Assembly (NCBI GenBank): GCA_001577345.1
Contig: LSLI01000003.1
Span: forward strand, 1-64,000
Reading direction: 5' to 3'
DNA from: Candidatus Gallionella acididurans
Lineage (GTDB): Bacteria; Pseudomonadota; Gammaproteobacteria; Burkholderiales; Gallionellaceae
Length of the DNA: 64,000 bases
This document shows, one piece after another, positions 20,484 through 30,197 of the stretch (the stretch's first letter is position 1; each line of letters begins with the position of its first letter). The position numbers and the translations under genes are program-made. The notes beneath the pieces were generated by a model that made no database searches, was not told where the DNA came from, and saw nothing but the letters and a program-made list of their open reading frames with translations.

Positions 20484-22535
20484 ATGAGCATCAACACACA
20501 GGATTTATCCGATCTCGAAGAGATAGACAGACTCGAACAGGCGATCCAGACTTTTATCGAGGGCCGTGTCGATCCGGATCGCTTTACCGCGGTGCGGCTG
20601 CAGCAGGGCGTGTATGGCCAGCGCCAGGACGGCGTGAACATGCTGCGCATCAAGATCCCCGGCGGGCGTTTGAACGCGGACCAGCTGGATGCGATCGCCG
20701 ACGTGACGGAAACCTTTTCGCAGCGCGGCATCGCGCATCTGACCACGCGCCAGGCGATACAGGTGCATTTCATCCCGCTGGCGAAGATGCCCAGCGCGAT
20801 GCGCCGTCTGGCCCGGGTCAACATGACCACGCGCGAAGCATGCGGCAACACCGTGCGCAACATGTCGGCGTGCGCGCTGTCCGGCGTGTGCCCCAAACAA
20901 CACGTGGATGTGGCGGCTCATGTCGACGGCGCGACGCAGCATTTTTTGCGCAATCCGCTGAACCAGCAGATGCCGCGCAAATTCAAGATCAGCTTCTCCG
21001 CCTGCGAGTCGGATTGCGCGCAGTCGCTGTTGCACGATGCGGGCGTGATCGCCATCAAAAAAGACGGCCAGCCCGGCTTCAGGGTCAAGGCCGGCGGCGG
21101 CTTGGGGCACAAGCCGCGCGAGTCCATTGTGGTCGAGGAATTCATTCCGGAGAGCGAGTTGCTGTTCTCGCTGGAGGCGCTGGTGACCCTGCACAACAAA
21201 TACTCGGATCGCACCAAGCGCGCCAAGTCGCGCATCAAATTTCTGGTCGAGCGTTTTGGCGTCGACGGCTTCCTGGAGAAATATCGCGAAGAGTTTGAGC
21301 GCACCAAAAGGGCGCTTGCCGGCCAGCCTTATCCAAAAGGCGTGTGGCAGGAGCAGACCGGGCAGCAGGTTCCGGGATCGGGCGCACCGCGCAAGCTGTT
21401 CGCGCAGCGCCAGGCCGGACTGTTCGTGTTGCCGGTCGCCTTGTCCATCGGGGACGTCAAGCCGGCGCAGTTGCGCGGCATTGCCGGATTGTTGCGCGTG
21501 CACGGTCTGGATGAAGTGCATACCACGCAGGACCAGAACCTGATCATCCTCAATGTGCCGGAAAACAAACTGGCGAAGCTGCGCAGCGGTCTGGCTGAGC
21601 TGGACCTGCATGAGCCGGTCACCGGCGACAACGTGGTGGCCTGCCCGGGCACGTCGACGTGCCGTCTGGGCATCACTGCCAGTACCGTGGTCGCGCCGCA
21701 GTTGTCCGGCGGCAAGGCCGATCTGCGCATACGCGTGTCGGGCTGCCATAACGGTTGCGCTCAACCTGAGACCGGCGATATCGGCATCTACGGCGAAGGC
21801 AAGCGCATGCACGGCAAGCTGGTGCCGCATTACCAGATGTACTTTGGCGGCGATGGCACGGGCGGCGATGGCACGGGCGGCAAGCTGGCGATCAAGGGCC
21901 CGTCGCTGCCGGTGGCGCGCGTCAAGCAGGCGATAGCACGCGTGCAGCAAGCCCATCTTGACAGCGGCGAAGCGAATTTTTTCGCCTGGGTGCGTGCGCA
22001 GCAGCCGGATTATTTCAAGCAATTACTGGCCGATCTGGGCGAAGTAAAAGCCGAGGAATTGCACACGGTGATGCATGATTACGGCGAGGCGAGCGACTTC
22101 CGCGTGCTGCAACTCGGCGGCGGCGAATGCGCCGGCGCATCGCAGGTGCTGATCGGCGCGAATTTCTTCGAGGCTGCGCACGAACGCGCATACCGCAATG
22201 CACTGGTGTTCCAGCGCAAGTACGACGAGGCGGCCCAGTGCAACGAGGCGATCCTGCGTTTGCTCGGTTCGGGGTTGGCGCAGTTGCTGGGCGGCGTGCG
22301 CCAGGACGATCTGGACAAACTGTCCATCCAGCTGCAGCAATTGTTACCCGGCCAGCTCGCCGACGAGCTCGCGCGCATCGCCTCGGCTTTGGCGGGAGTG
22401 GATGAAATCAGCCAGGAAGAACTCGCCATCATCAGCGCGGCGGTGGATGACTGGACGGTGAAGGTGGCGACATTCGCGATGCAACAGGACGCGCAGCTTG
22501 ATTTGACCGAAGCCGCTGCCGGCTTGACGGTATAG
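20484..22535 (+). CDS. Nitrite/sulfite reductase hemoprotein with C-terminal extension
   Basis: TTRQAIQVHFI, CGNTVRNMSAC, ACPGTSTCRLGI and SGCHNGCAQPETGDIG siroheme/4Fe-4S motifs; about 150 aa C-terminal extension. Confidence 0.9.
   Translation: MSINTQDLSDLEEIDRLEQAIQTFIEGRVDPDRFTAVRLQQGVYGQRQDGVNMLRIKIPGGRLNADQLDAIADVTETFSQRGIAHLTTRQAIQVHFIPLAKMPSAMRRLARVNMTTREACGNTVRNMSACALSGVCPKQHVDVAAHVDGATQHFLRNPLNQQMPRKFKISFSACESDCAQSLLHDAGVIAIKKDGQPGFRVKAGGGLGHKPRESIVVEEFIPESELLFSLEALVTLHNKYSDRTKRAKSRIKFLVERFGVDGFLEKYREEFERTKRALAGQPYPKGVWQEQTGQQVPGSGAPRKLFAQRQAGLFVLPVALSIGDVKPAQLRGIAGLLRVHGLDEVHTTQDQNLIILNVPENKLAKLRSGLAELDLHEPVTGDNVVACPGTSTCRLGITASTVVAPQLSGGKADLRIRVSGCHNGCAQPETGDIGIYGEGKRMHGKLVPHYQMYFGGDGTGGDGTGGKLAIKGPSLPVARVKQAIARVQQAHLDSGEANFFAWVRAQQPDYFKQLLADLGEVKAEELHTVMHDYGEASDFRVLQLGGGECAGASQVLIGANFFEAAHERAYRNALVFQRKYDEAAQCNEAILRLLGSGLAQLLGGVRQDDLDKLSIQLQQLLPGQLADELARIASALAGVDEISQEELAIISAAVDDWTVKVATFAMQQDAQLDLTEAAAGLTV
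21849..21878. repeat. 15-bp tandem duplication inside the sulfite reductase gene
   Basis: ggcgatggcacgggc x2, encoding GDGTG-GDGTG. Confidence 0.85.
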
Positions 22536-22544
22536 GAGACGAAC

Positions 22545-23294
22545 ATGAAACAGAAAATCGATCAGGCGGTGGCCGTGCTGCAACAGGCGGTGCGCGATTT
22601 TTCGCCGGTGTGTTTCGCCAACAGTCTGGGCGCGGAAGACATGGTGCTGACCGACCTGATCGCCAGGCACCGTTTGGACATAGGGATGTTCAGCCTGGAT
22701 ACCGGACGCCTGCCGCAACAAACTTATGACCTGATGCAGAAAGTGCGCGAGCATTATGCGGTTCCATTGCAGGTGTACTTTCCGGACAGCGCGCTGGTCG
22801 AGGAATATGTCGCGCAGCACGGCATCAACGGATTTTACGACAGCGTGGAGAATCGCAAGGGTTGCTGCTACGCGCGCAAGGTGGAACCGTTGCGCCGCGC
22901 ATTGGCAGGCAATAGAGCATGGATCACCGGGATGCGCCGCGAACAGGCTGCCACGCGCGGCACGCTGGAAGTCTCCAGTTTCGATACGGACAACGGTTTG
23001 CAGAAGCTCAATCCGTTGCTGGACTGGTCGAATAAGGACGTGTGGGCATACATCCGCGAATACGATGTGCCCTACAACAAGCTGCACGACCAGTTCTACC
23101 CCAGTCTCGGCTGCGCGCCCTGCACCCGCTCAGTCACGCCGGGTGAAGATATCCGCGCCGGGCGCTGGTGGTGGGAACATCCAGATAATAAGGAATGCGG
23201 CCTGCATGTGAGCAGTACTTCACTCGAAGCGAGCAGGATCAGGGTGCGGGAGATATCCATGCAGGTTCATGACACTCAGAAAGCAATTGCGTAA
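22545..23294 (+). CDS. cysH: Phosphoadenylyl/adenylyl-sulfate reductase (APS reductase type)
   Basis: GCCYARKVEPLRRAL and LGCAPCTRSV, the Cys pairs of the 4Fe-4S class. Confidence 0.93.
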   Translation: MKQKIDQAVAVLQQAVRDFSPVCFANSLGAEDMVLTDLIARHRLDIGMFSLDTGRLPQQTYDLMQKVREHYAVPLQVYFPDSALVEEYVAQHGINGFYDSVENRKGCCYARKVEPLRRALAGNRAWITGMRREQAATRGTLEVSSFDTDNGLQKLNPLLDWSNKDVWAYIREYDVPYNKLHDQFYPSLGCAPCTRSVTPGEDIRAGRWWWEHPDNKECGLHVSSTSLEASRIRVREISMQVHDTQKAIA

Positions 23295-23342
23295 AAGCGC
23301 TGTGGGATCGCAAAAACCGGAATGATAGAAACGGAACATATT

Positions 23343-24272
23343 ATGGAACTAGCCGAGAAAGAAAGAATGACTGCACACACTTTTACCCACCTGGACGCGC
23401 TGGAAAGCGAATCCATACACATCATGCGCGAGGTCGCGGCGGAGTGCAAAAATCCCGCGCTGCTGTTTTCCGGCGGCAAGGATTCCATCGTGATGCTGCG
23501 TCTGGCCGAGAAGGCGTTCCGTCCCGCGAAGTTTCCGTTCCCGCTGGTGCATATTGACACCGAGCACAACTTCCCCGAGGTGATCTCGTTTCGCGACAAA
23601 CGCGCCGTCGAGCTGGGCGAGCGGCTGATCGTGCGTTCGCTGGAGGATTCCATCAGGAAAGGCACGGTCGTGCTGAAGAGCGCAACGCAGAGCCGCAATG
23701 TGTTCCAGTCTGTGACGCTGCTCGAGACCATCGCGGAATTCGGCTTCGATGCCTGCATGGGCGGCGCTCGGCGCGACGAGGAAAAGTCGCGCGCCAAGGA
23801 ACGCATCTTCTCGTTTCGCGACGAGTTCGGCCAGTGGGACCCGAAGAACCAGCGCCCGGAGTTGTGGGACATTTACAACACCCGCGTGCATGCCGGCGAG
23901 AATATCCGCGTGTTCCCGATCAGCAACTGGACCGAAATGGACATCTGGCAATACATAGAGCGCGAGCGGCTGGAAATACCCGACATTTATTTCGCGCACG
24001 AACGCGAAGTGATCCAACGTCCGGGCGGCCTGATGCCGGTGAGCGAACTGGTGCAGCCGCAACCCGGCGAGAAGGTGGTCAGGAAAACCGTGCGTTTCCG
24101 CACTGTCGGCGATATCACCTGCACCTGCCCGGTGGAATCCAATGCGAAAAATGCGCTGGAGATCATCGCGGAAACGGCGATTACGCGCATCACCGAACGC
24201 GGCGCGACGCGCATGGATGACCAGACTTCGGATGCTTCGATGGAGTTACGGAAAAAAGAAGGGTATTTTTGA
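23343..24272 (+). CDS. cysD: Sulfate adenylyltransferase subunit 2
   Basis: LESESIHIMREVAAECKNPALLFSGGKDSIVMLRLAEKAF. Confidence 0.96.
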   Translation: MELAEKERMTAHTFTHLDALESESIHIMREVAAECKNPALLFSGGKDSIVMLRLAEKAFRPAKFPFPLVHIDTEHNFPEVISFRDKRAVELGERLIVRSLEDSIRKGTVVLKSATQSRNVFQSVTLLETIAEFGFDACMGGARRDEEKSRAKERIFSFRDEFGQWDPKNQRPELWDIYNTRVHAGENIRVFPISNWTEMDIWQYIERERLEIPDIYFAHEREVIQRPGGLMPVSELVQPQPGEKVVRKTVRFRTVGDITCTCPVESNAKNALEIIAETAITRITERGATRMDDQTSDASMELRKKEGYF

Positions 24273-24274
24273 TC

Positions 24275-25525
24275 ATGAGCAGCACAACGCAATTACTGAG
24301 ATTCATTACCGCAGGCAGCGTGGACGACGGCAAGAGCACGCTGATCGGCCGGCTGCTGCATGACTCCAAATCGATTTTCGAGGATCAGTTTTCGGCAATC
24401 TCCAAAACCAGCGCAAAGCGCGGCATGGCCACGGTTGATTTTTCCCTGCTCACCGACGGCCTGCAGGCCGAGCGCGAGCAGGGCATCACGATAGATGTGG
24501 CATACCGCTACTTCGCCACGCCCAGGCGCAAGTTCATCATCGGCGACACGCCCGGCCACGAGCAATACACCCGAAATATGGTGACGGCCGCCAGCACCGC
24601 CAACCTGGTGGTTATCCTGGTCGATGCGCGCAAGGGTGTGCTGGTGCAGACGCGCCGCCACACTTACCTGGCGAGTCTGGTCGGCATCCCGCATATCGTG
24701 CTGGCGGTCAACAAGATGGACATGGTGGATTATTCCCAGGCACGATTCAGCGAAATTTGCGCGGAGTATCTGAAATTCGCCGCGCAGCTGGGTTTGACTG
24801 ACATTACCTGCATCCCGCTGTCGGCATTGGTTGGCGACATGCTGGTGGAGCGCGGCGATAACCTGGACTGGTATCAGGGCACGACGCTGATGAACCTGCT
24901 GGAGAACATCGTGATCGATTACGACGTGAACACCACCGACTTCCGTTATCCGGTGCAATGGGTATGCCGTCCGCAGACCGAGGAATACCATGACTTCCGC
25001 GGTTTCATGGGGCGCATCGAGGCGGGCGAGATCGCGGTCGGTGACGAGATCACCGTGCTGCCCTCGGGCCGCACCAGCAGGGTGAAGGAGATCGTCACTT
25101 ACGACGGCAAGCTGCAACGTGCTTACGCTCCGCAATCCGTCGCACTGACGCTGGAAGACGAGATCGATATTTCGCGTGGCGACATGTTCGTGAGCGGCGG
25201 AGTTGCGCCAAAGGTGGCGAAAGAGTTTGAAGCCATGCTGTGCTGGCTGTCCGAAACCCCGCTCGATCAGAATCGCAAGTACCTGATCAAGCACACCACG
25301 CGTACCGCGAAGTGTTTGTTCTCCGGCATCGCCTATCGCGTGGATGTGAACACGCTGGAGCAGCACGCCGCCGCCACGCTCAACATGAACGACATCGCGC
25401 GCGTGGCGATGAAGGTGCAACAGCCGCTGGTGTTCGACAGCTACACCACCGACCGCGCCACCGGCAGTTTCATCGTGATCGACGAGGCGACCAATAATAC
25501 GGTTGCGGCGGGAATGATTGCATGA
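24275..25525 (+). CDS. cysN: Sulfate adenylyltransferase subunit 1
   Basis: TAGSVDDGKSTLIGRLLHDSK, DTPGHEQYTRNM GTPase motifs. Confidence 0.96.
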   Translation: MSSTTQLLRFITAGSVDDGKSTLIGRLLHDSKSIFEDQFSAISKTSAKRGMATVDFSLLTDGLQAEREQGITIDVAYRYFATPRRKFIIGDTPGHEQYTRNMVTAASTANLVVILVDARKGVLVQTRRHTYLASLVGIPHIVLAVNKMDMVDYSQARFSEICAEYLKFAAQLGLTDITCIPLSALVGDMLVERGDNLDWYQGTTLMNLLENIVIDYDVNTTDFRYPVQWVCRPQTEEYHDFRGFMGRIEAGEIAVGDEITVLPSGRTSRVKEIVTYDGKLQRAYAPQSVALTLEDEIDISRGDMFVSGGVAPKVAKEFEAMLCWLSETPLDQNRKYLIKHTTRTAKCLFSGIAYRVDVNTLEQHAAATLNMNDIARVAMKVQQPLVFDSYTTDRATGSFIVIDEATNNTVAAGMIA

Positions 25526-26024
25526 AGTAGGGCGTGGCACCCAGAGGCCTCCGTCCGCAAGACTTGGCGAGCATGCTCGAGTTTGCGGTTCCACTGAAGT
25601 TTTTGCTTCAGCGCGGGCTGCTGGCAACGGTGCCGCCTGTTGCCTTTGTCCTTGCCCTGTTGCTTCCCATTTTTTCCTGATCGTGCGTCACGCTCACGGT
25701 GTGATTCTGCCTGTCTGACCAGCGGAGGCTGCAGGGATAAGCCCTTTCAGGCGCGGGCACTGCGATGCCCAGGCGCATCGTTTGACCCAGCTGGATCTTT
25801 GGCCGCGCCGGACGCGAACATCTCGCTCAAAGAATCCATCATCCTGAATTTGCATAACCTTCAATTCAGTCTTGCGAAATACCACTCAGCAAATGACAGG
25901 CCGTTGGCTTGTGTGCGATACCGCACGGAGAGATTTTTAACGAATATATAGCATCAAACTATATGTCATCGCCCTGTGCAGGAGTGCAAGTGCGTAGTCG
26001 ATTGCTGTTGCGGAGGAAAACAAA

Positions 26025-26204
26025 ATGAAATCAGCACCTGTCTCCGACCGGGAGGCGCTCACCGGGGAACTGGTAAACAAGCTCCGCAGCAACATAATAA
26101 TAAAGCGGCTCAACGCCACGATCACCCATACCAGCCAGTCAGGGAAGCCGACAAGTGCTCCGGGTCAGGCGACTTTGAATTTCCGGCTCCACATGCGCTG
26201 GTAG
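26025..26204 (+). CDS. Candidate 59-aa small protein (MKSAPVSDREALTGELVNKLRSNIIIKRLNATITHTSQSGKPTSAPGQATLNFRLHMRW)
   Basis: ATG 8 nt after cggagg; below the ORF-track cutoff; no homology known to me. Confidence 0.35.
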   Translation: MKSAPVSDREALTGELVNKLRSNIIIKRLNATITHTSQSGKPTSAPGQATLNFRLHMRW

Positions 26205-26292
26205 TTCGCGGCCATACTTTCCCGGACGCGGCACATGGAGCAGGAATTGGGTGCTTAACATTACCTGAAAACAGGGACCGAAGGGAGCAGTC

Positions 26293-26406
26293 ATGACACA
26301 AACACTTGCCAAGTTTGCACGCTTCATTGGAAATTACCGCTACTATCGCAGGCAAGGATTAAGTTCCAGGGCGGCATGGTATCTGGCCAGCACGACACTT
26401 CCCTGA
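26293..26406 (+). CDS. Candidate 37-aa basic small protein (MTQTLAKFARFIGNYRYYRRQGLSSRAAWYLASTTLP)
   Basis: ATG after gggag; Arg/Tyr-rich amphipathic-looking sequence; below the ORF-track cutoff. Confidence 0.35.
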   Translation: MTQTLAKFARFIGNYRYYRRQGLSSRAAWYLASTTLP

Positions 26407-26615
26407 GCAGCAAAGACCCTGCCGACAGAGGGCATGTTGTACTGCCGTATAGCGCGCCATATTGAGTATTCCGTAATTCATTGCACCCGAACGGGTTTGT
26501 CATTGGCAAATCACGGAACGCCCAATAGTGGGTGCGTTTCCCGATGCTGGCTGCGCAAGGCTATCGTAGTGTGTTATCTTTCGCCTTGTCCGATCGCCGA
26601 TGTTTTCCAATTTAC

Positions 26616-27548
26616 ATGAGCCTGTTTGCCTTGATCACCGCGCTGTTGCTCGAGCAGCTTCACCCGCTTTCATCGCGCAAACATCTGCATGGCTGGCTGT
26701 CCGGTTACGTCAATTATTTCCAGCATAACTTCAACGCAGGCGAACACCGGCACGGCAAGATCGCGTGGCTGGTCGCGGTGTTGCCGCTGGTGACAGGCGT
26801 CGCGGTTTCCTGCCGTTTGTTATATCAGGTGCACCCGGTGCTTGCCTGGGCGTTCAACGTGCTGGTGTTGTATCTCACGATGGGCTTCCGCCAGTTCAGC
26901 CATTATTTCACCGATATTCATCTGGCGTTGCGCGCCGGAAAGCTGGATGAGGCGCGCGGACTGTTGTCGCGCTGGCGCGGTTTTCCTTCGCACGAATTGA
27001 ATGCCGAAGAGGTGGCGCGTGTCACCATCGAACAGGCGCTGATTGCCTCGCATCGCAACGTGTTCGGCGTGATCGTGTGGTTCGTATTGTTCAGCGCGCT
27101 GGGCCTGGGCGGCGCGGCGGGTGCCCTGTTGTATCGCCTGGGACAATTCCTGCGCACACGCTGGGGCGGCGGTGATGAAATGGGTGAATTTGGCGGTTTT
27201 GCGCGGCAGGCATTCTATATTCTGGAATGGTTGCCGATACGCATGACCGCGATGACCTTCGCCATCGTGGGTAATTTCGAGGATACGGTTCATTGCTGGC
27301 GCACCCAGGCAGCAAGCTGGCCGGATCCCGAAGCGGGAATATTGCTGGCGAGCGGTGCAGGGGCACTGGGCGTGCGCCTGGGCATGCCGATCGCGCAGGG
27401 CGGGGTGCTGGAAGATCGGGCAGAGTTGGGTGTCGGCGATGCTGCCGATGCCGATTTCATGCAAAGCGCCGTCGGGCTGGTGTGGCGCTCGGTGGTTTTC
27501 TGGCTGATCCTGTTGTTGTTGCTGACGCTGGCCAGTTTGCTGGGATAA
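26616..27548 (+). CDS. CobD/CbiB family membrane protein
   Basis: MSLFALITALLLEQLHPLSSRKHLHGW..., LVLYLTMGFRQFSHYFTDIHLALRAGKLDEAR; multi-TM. Confidence 0.75.
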   Translation: MSLFALITALLLEQLHPLSSRKHLHGWLSGYVNYFQHNFNAGEHRHGKIAWLVAVLPLVTGVAVSCRLLYQVHPVLAWAFNVLVLYLTMGFRQFSHYFTDIHLALRAGKLDEARGLLSRWRGFPSHELNAEEVARVTIEQALIASHRNVFGVIVWFVLFSALGLGGAAGALLYRLGQFLRTRWGGGDEMGEFGGFARQAFYILEWLPIRMTAMTFAIVGNFEDTVHCWRTQAASWPDPEAGILLASGAGALGVRLGMPIAQGGVLEDRAELGVGDAADADFMQSAVGLVWRSVVFWLILLLLLTLASLLG

Positions 27549-27590
27549 CAATCTAATGACTAATTCCATGAGGCATGAAAAAATCCGGCC

Positions 27591-28679
27591 ATGATCCACA
27601 GCGATAACCTCTCCGCCGAACCGCCTCCCCAGCTGAACCCGGGTTCCGGCCGGATAATCTCGGCCGCGCCGGCTTCCCAGCACGAGGAGGTCCTGGAGCG
27701 CGCGCTGCGCCCCAAACAGCTTGACGAGTATGTCGGCCAGGAAAAAATCCGCGGGCAACTGGAAATATTCATCGAGGCTGCGAAGCTGCGCAAAGAGCCG
27801 CTGGATCATGTGCTGCTGTTCGGTCCTCCCGGTCTGGGCAAGACCACACTGGCGCAGATCATCGCGCGCGAGATGGGCGTGAACCTGCGCCATACTTCCG
27901 GACCGGTGCTGGAGCGCGCAGGCGATCTTGCCGCGTTGCTGACCAATCTCGAGCCCAACGACGTGCTGTTTATCGACGAGATCCATCGTTTGTCTCCGGT
28001 GGTGGAGGAGATACTGTATCCGGCACTGGAGGATTACCAGATCGACATCATGATAGGCGAGGGACCTGCGGCGCGTTCGGTCAAACTCGACCTGCCGCCG
28101 TTCACGCTGGTCGGTGCGACCACGCGCGCGGGGATGCTGACCAATCCCTTGCGCGACCGCTTCGGTATCGTCGCAAGGCTGGAGTTCTACACGCCGGAAG
28201 AATTGCAGCGCATCGTGATGCGCTCGTCGAATCTGCTGAAAATGAACCTGACCCAGGACGGCGCGCTGGAGATCGCCAGGCGTTCGCGCGGCACGCCGCG
28301 CATCGCCAACCGTCTGCTGCGCCGCGTGCGCGACTTCGCCGATGTGAAGGCGGACGGCGACGCGACCCGCGAGGTGGCGGATGCCGCCCTGACGATGCTG
28401 GATGTGGATAGTCACGGGCTGGACATCATGGACAGGAAATTATTGCTGGCGGTCATCGAAAAATTTCTCGGCGGCCCGGTCGGCCTGGACAACCTCGCCG
28501 CGGCCATCGGCGAGGAGAGCGACACCATCGAGGATGTGCTGGAACCCTATCTGATCCAGCAGGGTTATCTGCAGCGCACCCCGCGCGGGCGCATGGCCAC
28601 CGCGATCGCCTATCGCCATTTCGGGTTGACGGTCGCGAATAATCCGGTCAGCGGGAATTTGCTTTTGGGAAACGATTAA
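27591..28679 (+). CDS. ruvB: Holliday junction branch migration helicase RuvB
   Basis: [53 protein letters not shown]. Confidence 0.97.
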   Translation: MIHSDNLSAEPPPQLNPGSGRIISAAPASQHEEVLERALRPKQLDEYVGQEKIRGQLEIFIEAAKLRKEPLDHVLLFGPPGLGKTTLAQIIAREMGVNLRHTSGPVLERAGDLAALLTNLEPNDVLFIDEIHRLSPVVEEILYPALEDYQIDIMIGEGPAARSVKLDLPPFTLVGATTRAGMLTNPLRDRFGIVARLEFYTPEELQRIVMRSSNLLKMNLTQDGALEIARRSRGTPRIANRLLRRVRDFADVKADGDATREVADAALTMLDVDSHGLDIMDRKLLLAVIEKFLGGPVGLDNLAAAIGEESDTIEDVLEPYLIQQGYLQRTPRGRMATAIAYRHFGLTVANNPVSGNLLLGND

Positions 28680-28680
28680 A

Positions 28681-29088
28681 ATGAGTATGCACAAGATTTT
28701 TTCATTGCCGGTCCGCGTGTATTTTCAGGACACGGATGCGGGCGGGGTGGTGTACCACGCCAATTATTTGAACTTTATGGAACGTGCGCGGACTGAGTGG
28801 CTTCGCGTCCACGGTTACAGCAACGCCGGATTGATGAAGGAATTCGGTGTGGTGTTTGTGGTGCGCTCCGTCAAGATGGAATATCTCAAGCCCGCGCAGC
28901 TGGATGACTTGCTGGATGTGACGGTGCAGATCAAGGACATCGGGCGCAGCCGCCTCACGCTGTTGCAAACCGTACAGCGAGGAGCCGAGGTGCTGAACGA
29001 AACTGAAATCAGTCTGGTATGTGTCTCGTTGGAAAGTTTCAAGCCGGTGCCGGTGCCGGATGTATTGCGCGATCAATGGAAGAATTGA
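28681..29088 (+). CDS. ybgC: Tol-Pal-associated acyl-CoA thioesterase
   Basis: VRVYFQDTDAGGVVYHANYLNFMERARTEWLR, start of tol operon. Confidence 0.93.
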   Translation: MSMHKIFSLPVRVYFQDTDAGGVVYHANYLNFMERARTEWLRVHGYSNAGLMKEFGVVFVVRSVKMEYLKPAQLDDLLDVTVQIKDIGRSRLTLLQTVQRGAEVLNETEISLVCVSLESFKPVPVPDVLRDQWKN

Positions 29089-29103
29089 AGGGGATGTGGC
29101 GAA

Positions 29104-29781
29104 ATGGAAGTGACTCAGGATTTATCGTTTGTGCATCTTATCGGCAACGCCAGCGTGCTGGTGCAACTGGTGATGGGCTTGTTGCTGTTTGTTTCATTGA
29201 TGTCGTGGTGGTATATCTTTCTCAAGATGTTCGCGATACGCGATGAAGTCAGGCTCACCGAAGAATTTGAAGACGCGTTCTGGCACAACCAGAACCTGAA
29301 CGAGCTTTACAGATATGCAAACAGCAGTTCTTTGCGCAACCAGGGAGCCATGGAACGAATCTTTGCCGCGGGGTTCGTCGAGTTCGTGAAGTTGAAAAAG
29401 CAGAACGGTGTGGATGCCAGCGCGGTAATGGAAGGGACGCGCCGCGCGATGCGTGCGACGTATCAGCGCGAGATGGACAGGCTGGAGTCGCATCTGGCAT
29501 TCCTGGCCTCGGTCGGTTCGGTCAGCCCCTATGTGGGGTTGTTCGGCACGGTGTGGGGGATCATGAACGCGTTTCGCGGCCTGGCGAACGTGGGTCAGGC
29601 GACGCTGGCCCACGTCGCGCCGGGCATTGCCGAAGCGCTGGTGGCGACCGCGATGGGCTTGTTCGCGGCGATCCCGGCGGTGGTCGCCTATAACCGCTAC
29701 GCGCACGAGATCAATCGCCTGTCCACACGCTTCGACAGCTTTACCGAAGAATTCTCCAACGTATTGCAGCGCCAGCCATGA
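29104..29781 (+). CDS. tolQ: TolQ
   Basis: ExbB/TolQ-type GLFGTVWGIMNAFRGLANVGQATLAHVAPGIAEALVATAMGLFAAIPAVVAYN. Confidence 0.96.
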   Translation: MEVTQDLSFVHLIGNASVLVQLVMGLLLFVSLMSWWYIFLKMFAIRDEVRLTEEFEDAFWHNQNLNELYRYANSSSLRNQGAMERIFAAGFVEFVKLKKQNGVDASAVMEGTRRAMRATYQREMDRLESHLAFLASVGSVSPYVGLFGTVWGIMNAFRGLANVGQATLAHVAPGIAEALVATAMGLFAAIPAVVAYNRYAHEINRLSTRFDSFTEEFSNVLQRQP

Positions 29782-30197
29782 AAAGCAGCCGTCCCACCAA
29801 CCGGCTGATGAACGAGATCAACGTCGTGCCCTATATCGACGTGATGCTGGTGCTGCTGGTGATTTTCATGGTGACCGCACCGCTGATGAATCCCGGCCAG
29901 GTCGACTTGCCCAGCGTGGCCAAGTCGCTTGCCCCGCCGCTTGCCCCGCTGGAGGTCATCATCAAAAAGGACGCCACTCTGGCGATGCGCGATCATGCCG
30001 CGAACGGGGCGGAAAGCAAGGTGTCGCGCGATGAGTTGATTGCGATATTGAAAGCCAGGCAGGGCAGGCAGGCCCAGCAGGCGGTCGTGATTTCCGCGGA
30101 CAAGAACGTGCGCTACGATGAAGTCATCAAGGTGATGGACTTGCTGCAACAGCAGCATATTCAAAAAGTCGGCCTCCTGACACAATCCAGGCAATGA
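29778..30197 (+). CDS. tolR: TolR
   Basis: INVVPYIDVMLVLLVIFMVTAPLMNPGQVDLP. Confidence 0.95.
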   Translation: MKSSRPTNRLMNEINVVPYIDVMLVLLVIFMVTAPLMNPGQVDLPSVAKSLAPPLAPLEVIIKKDATLAMRDHAANGAESKVSRDELIAILKARQGRQAQQAVVISADKNVRYDEVIKVMDLLQQQHIQKVGLLTQSRQ

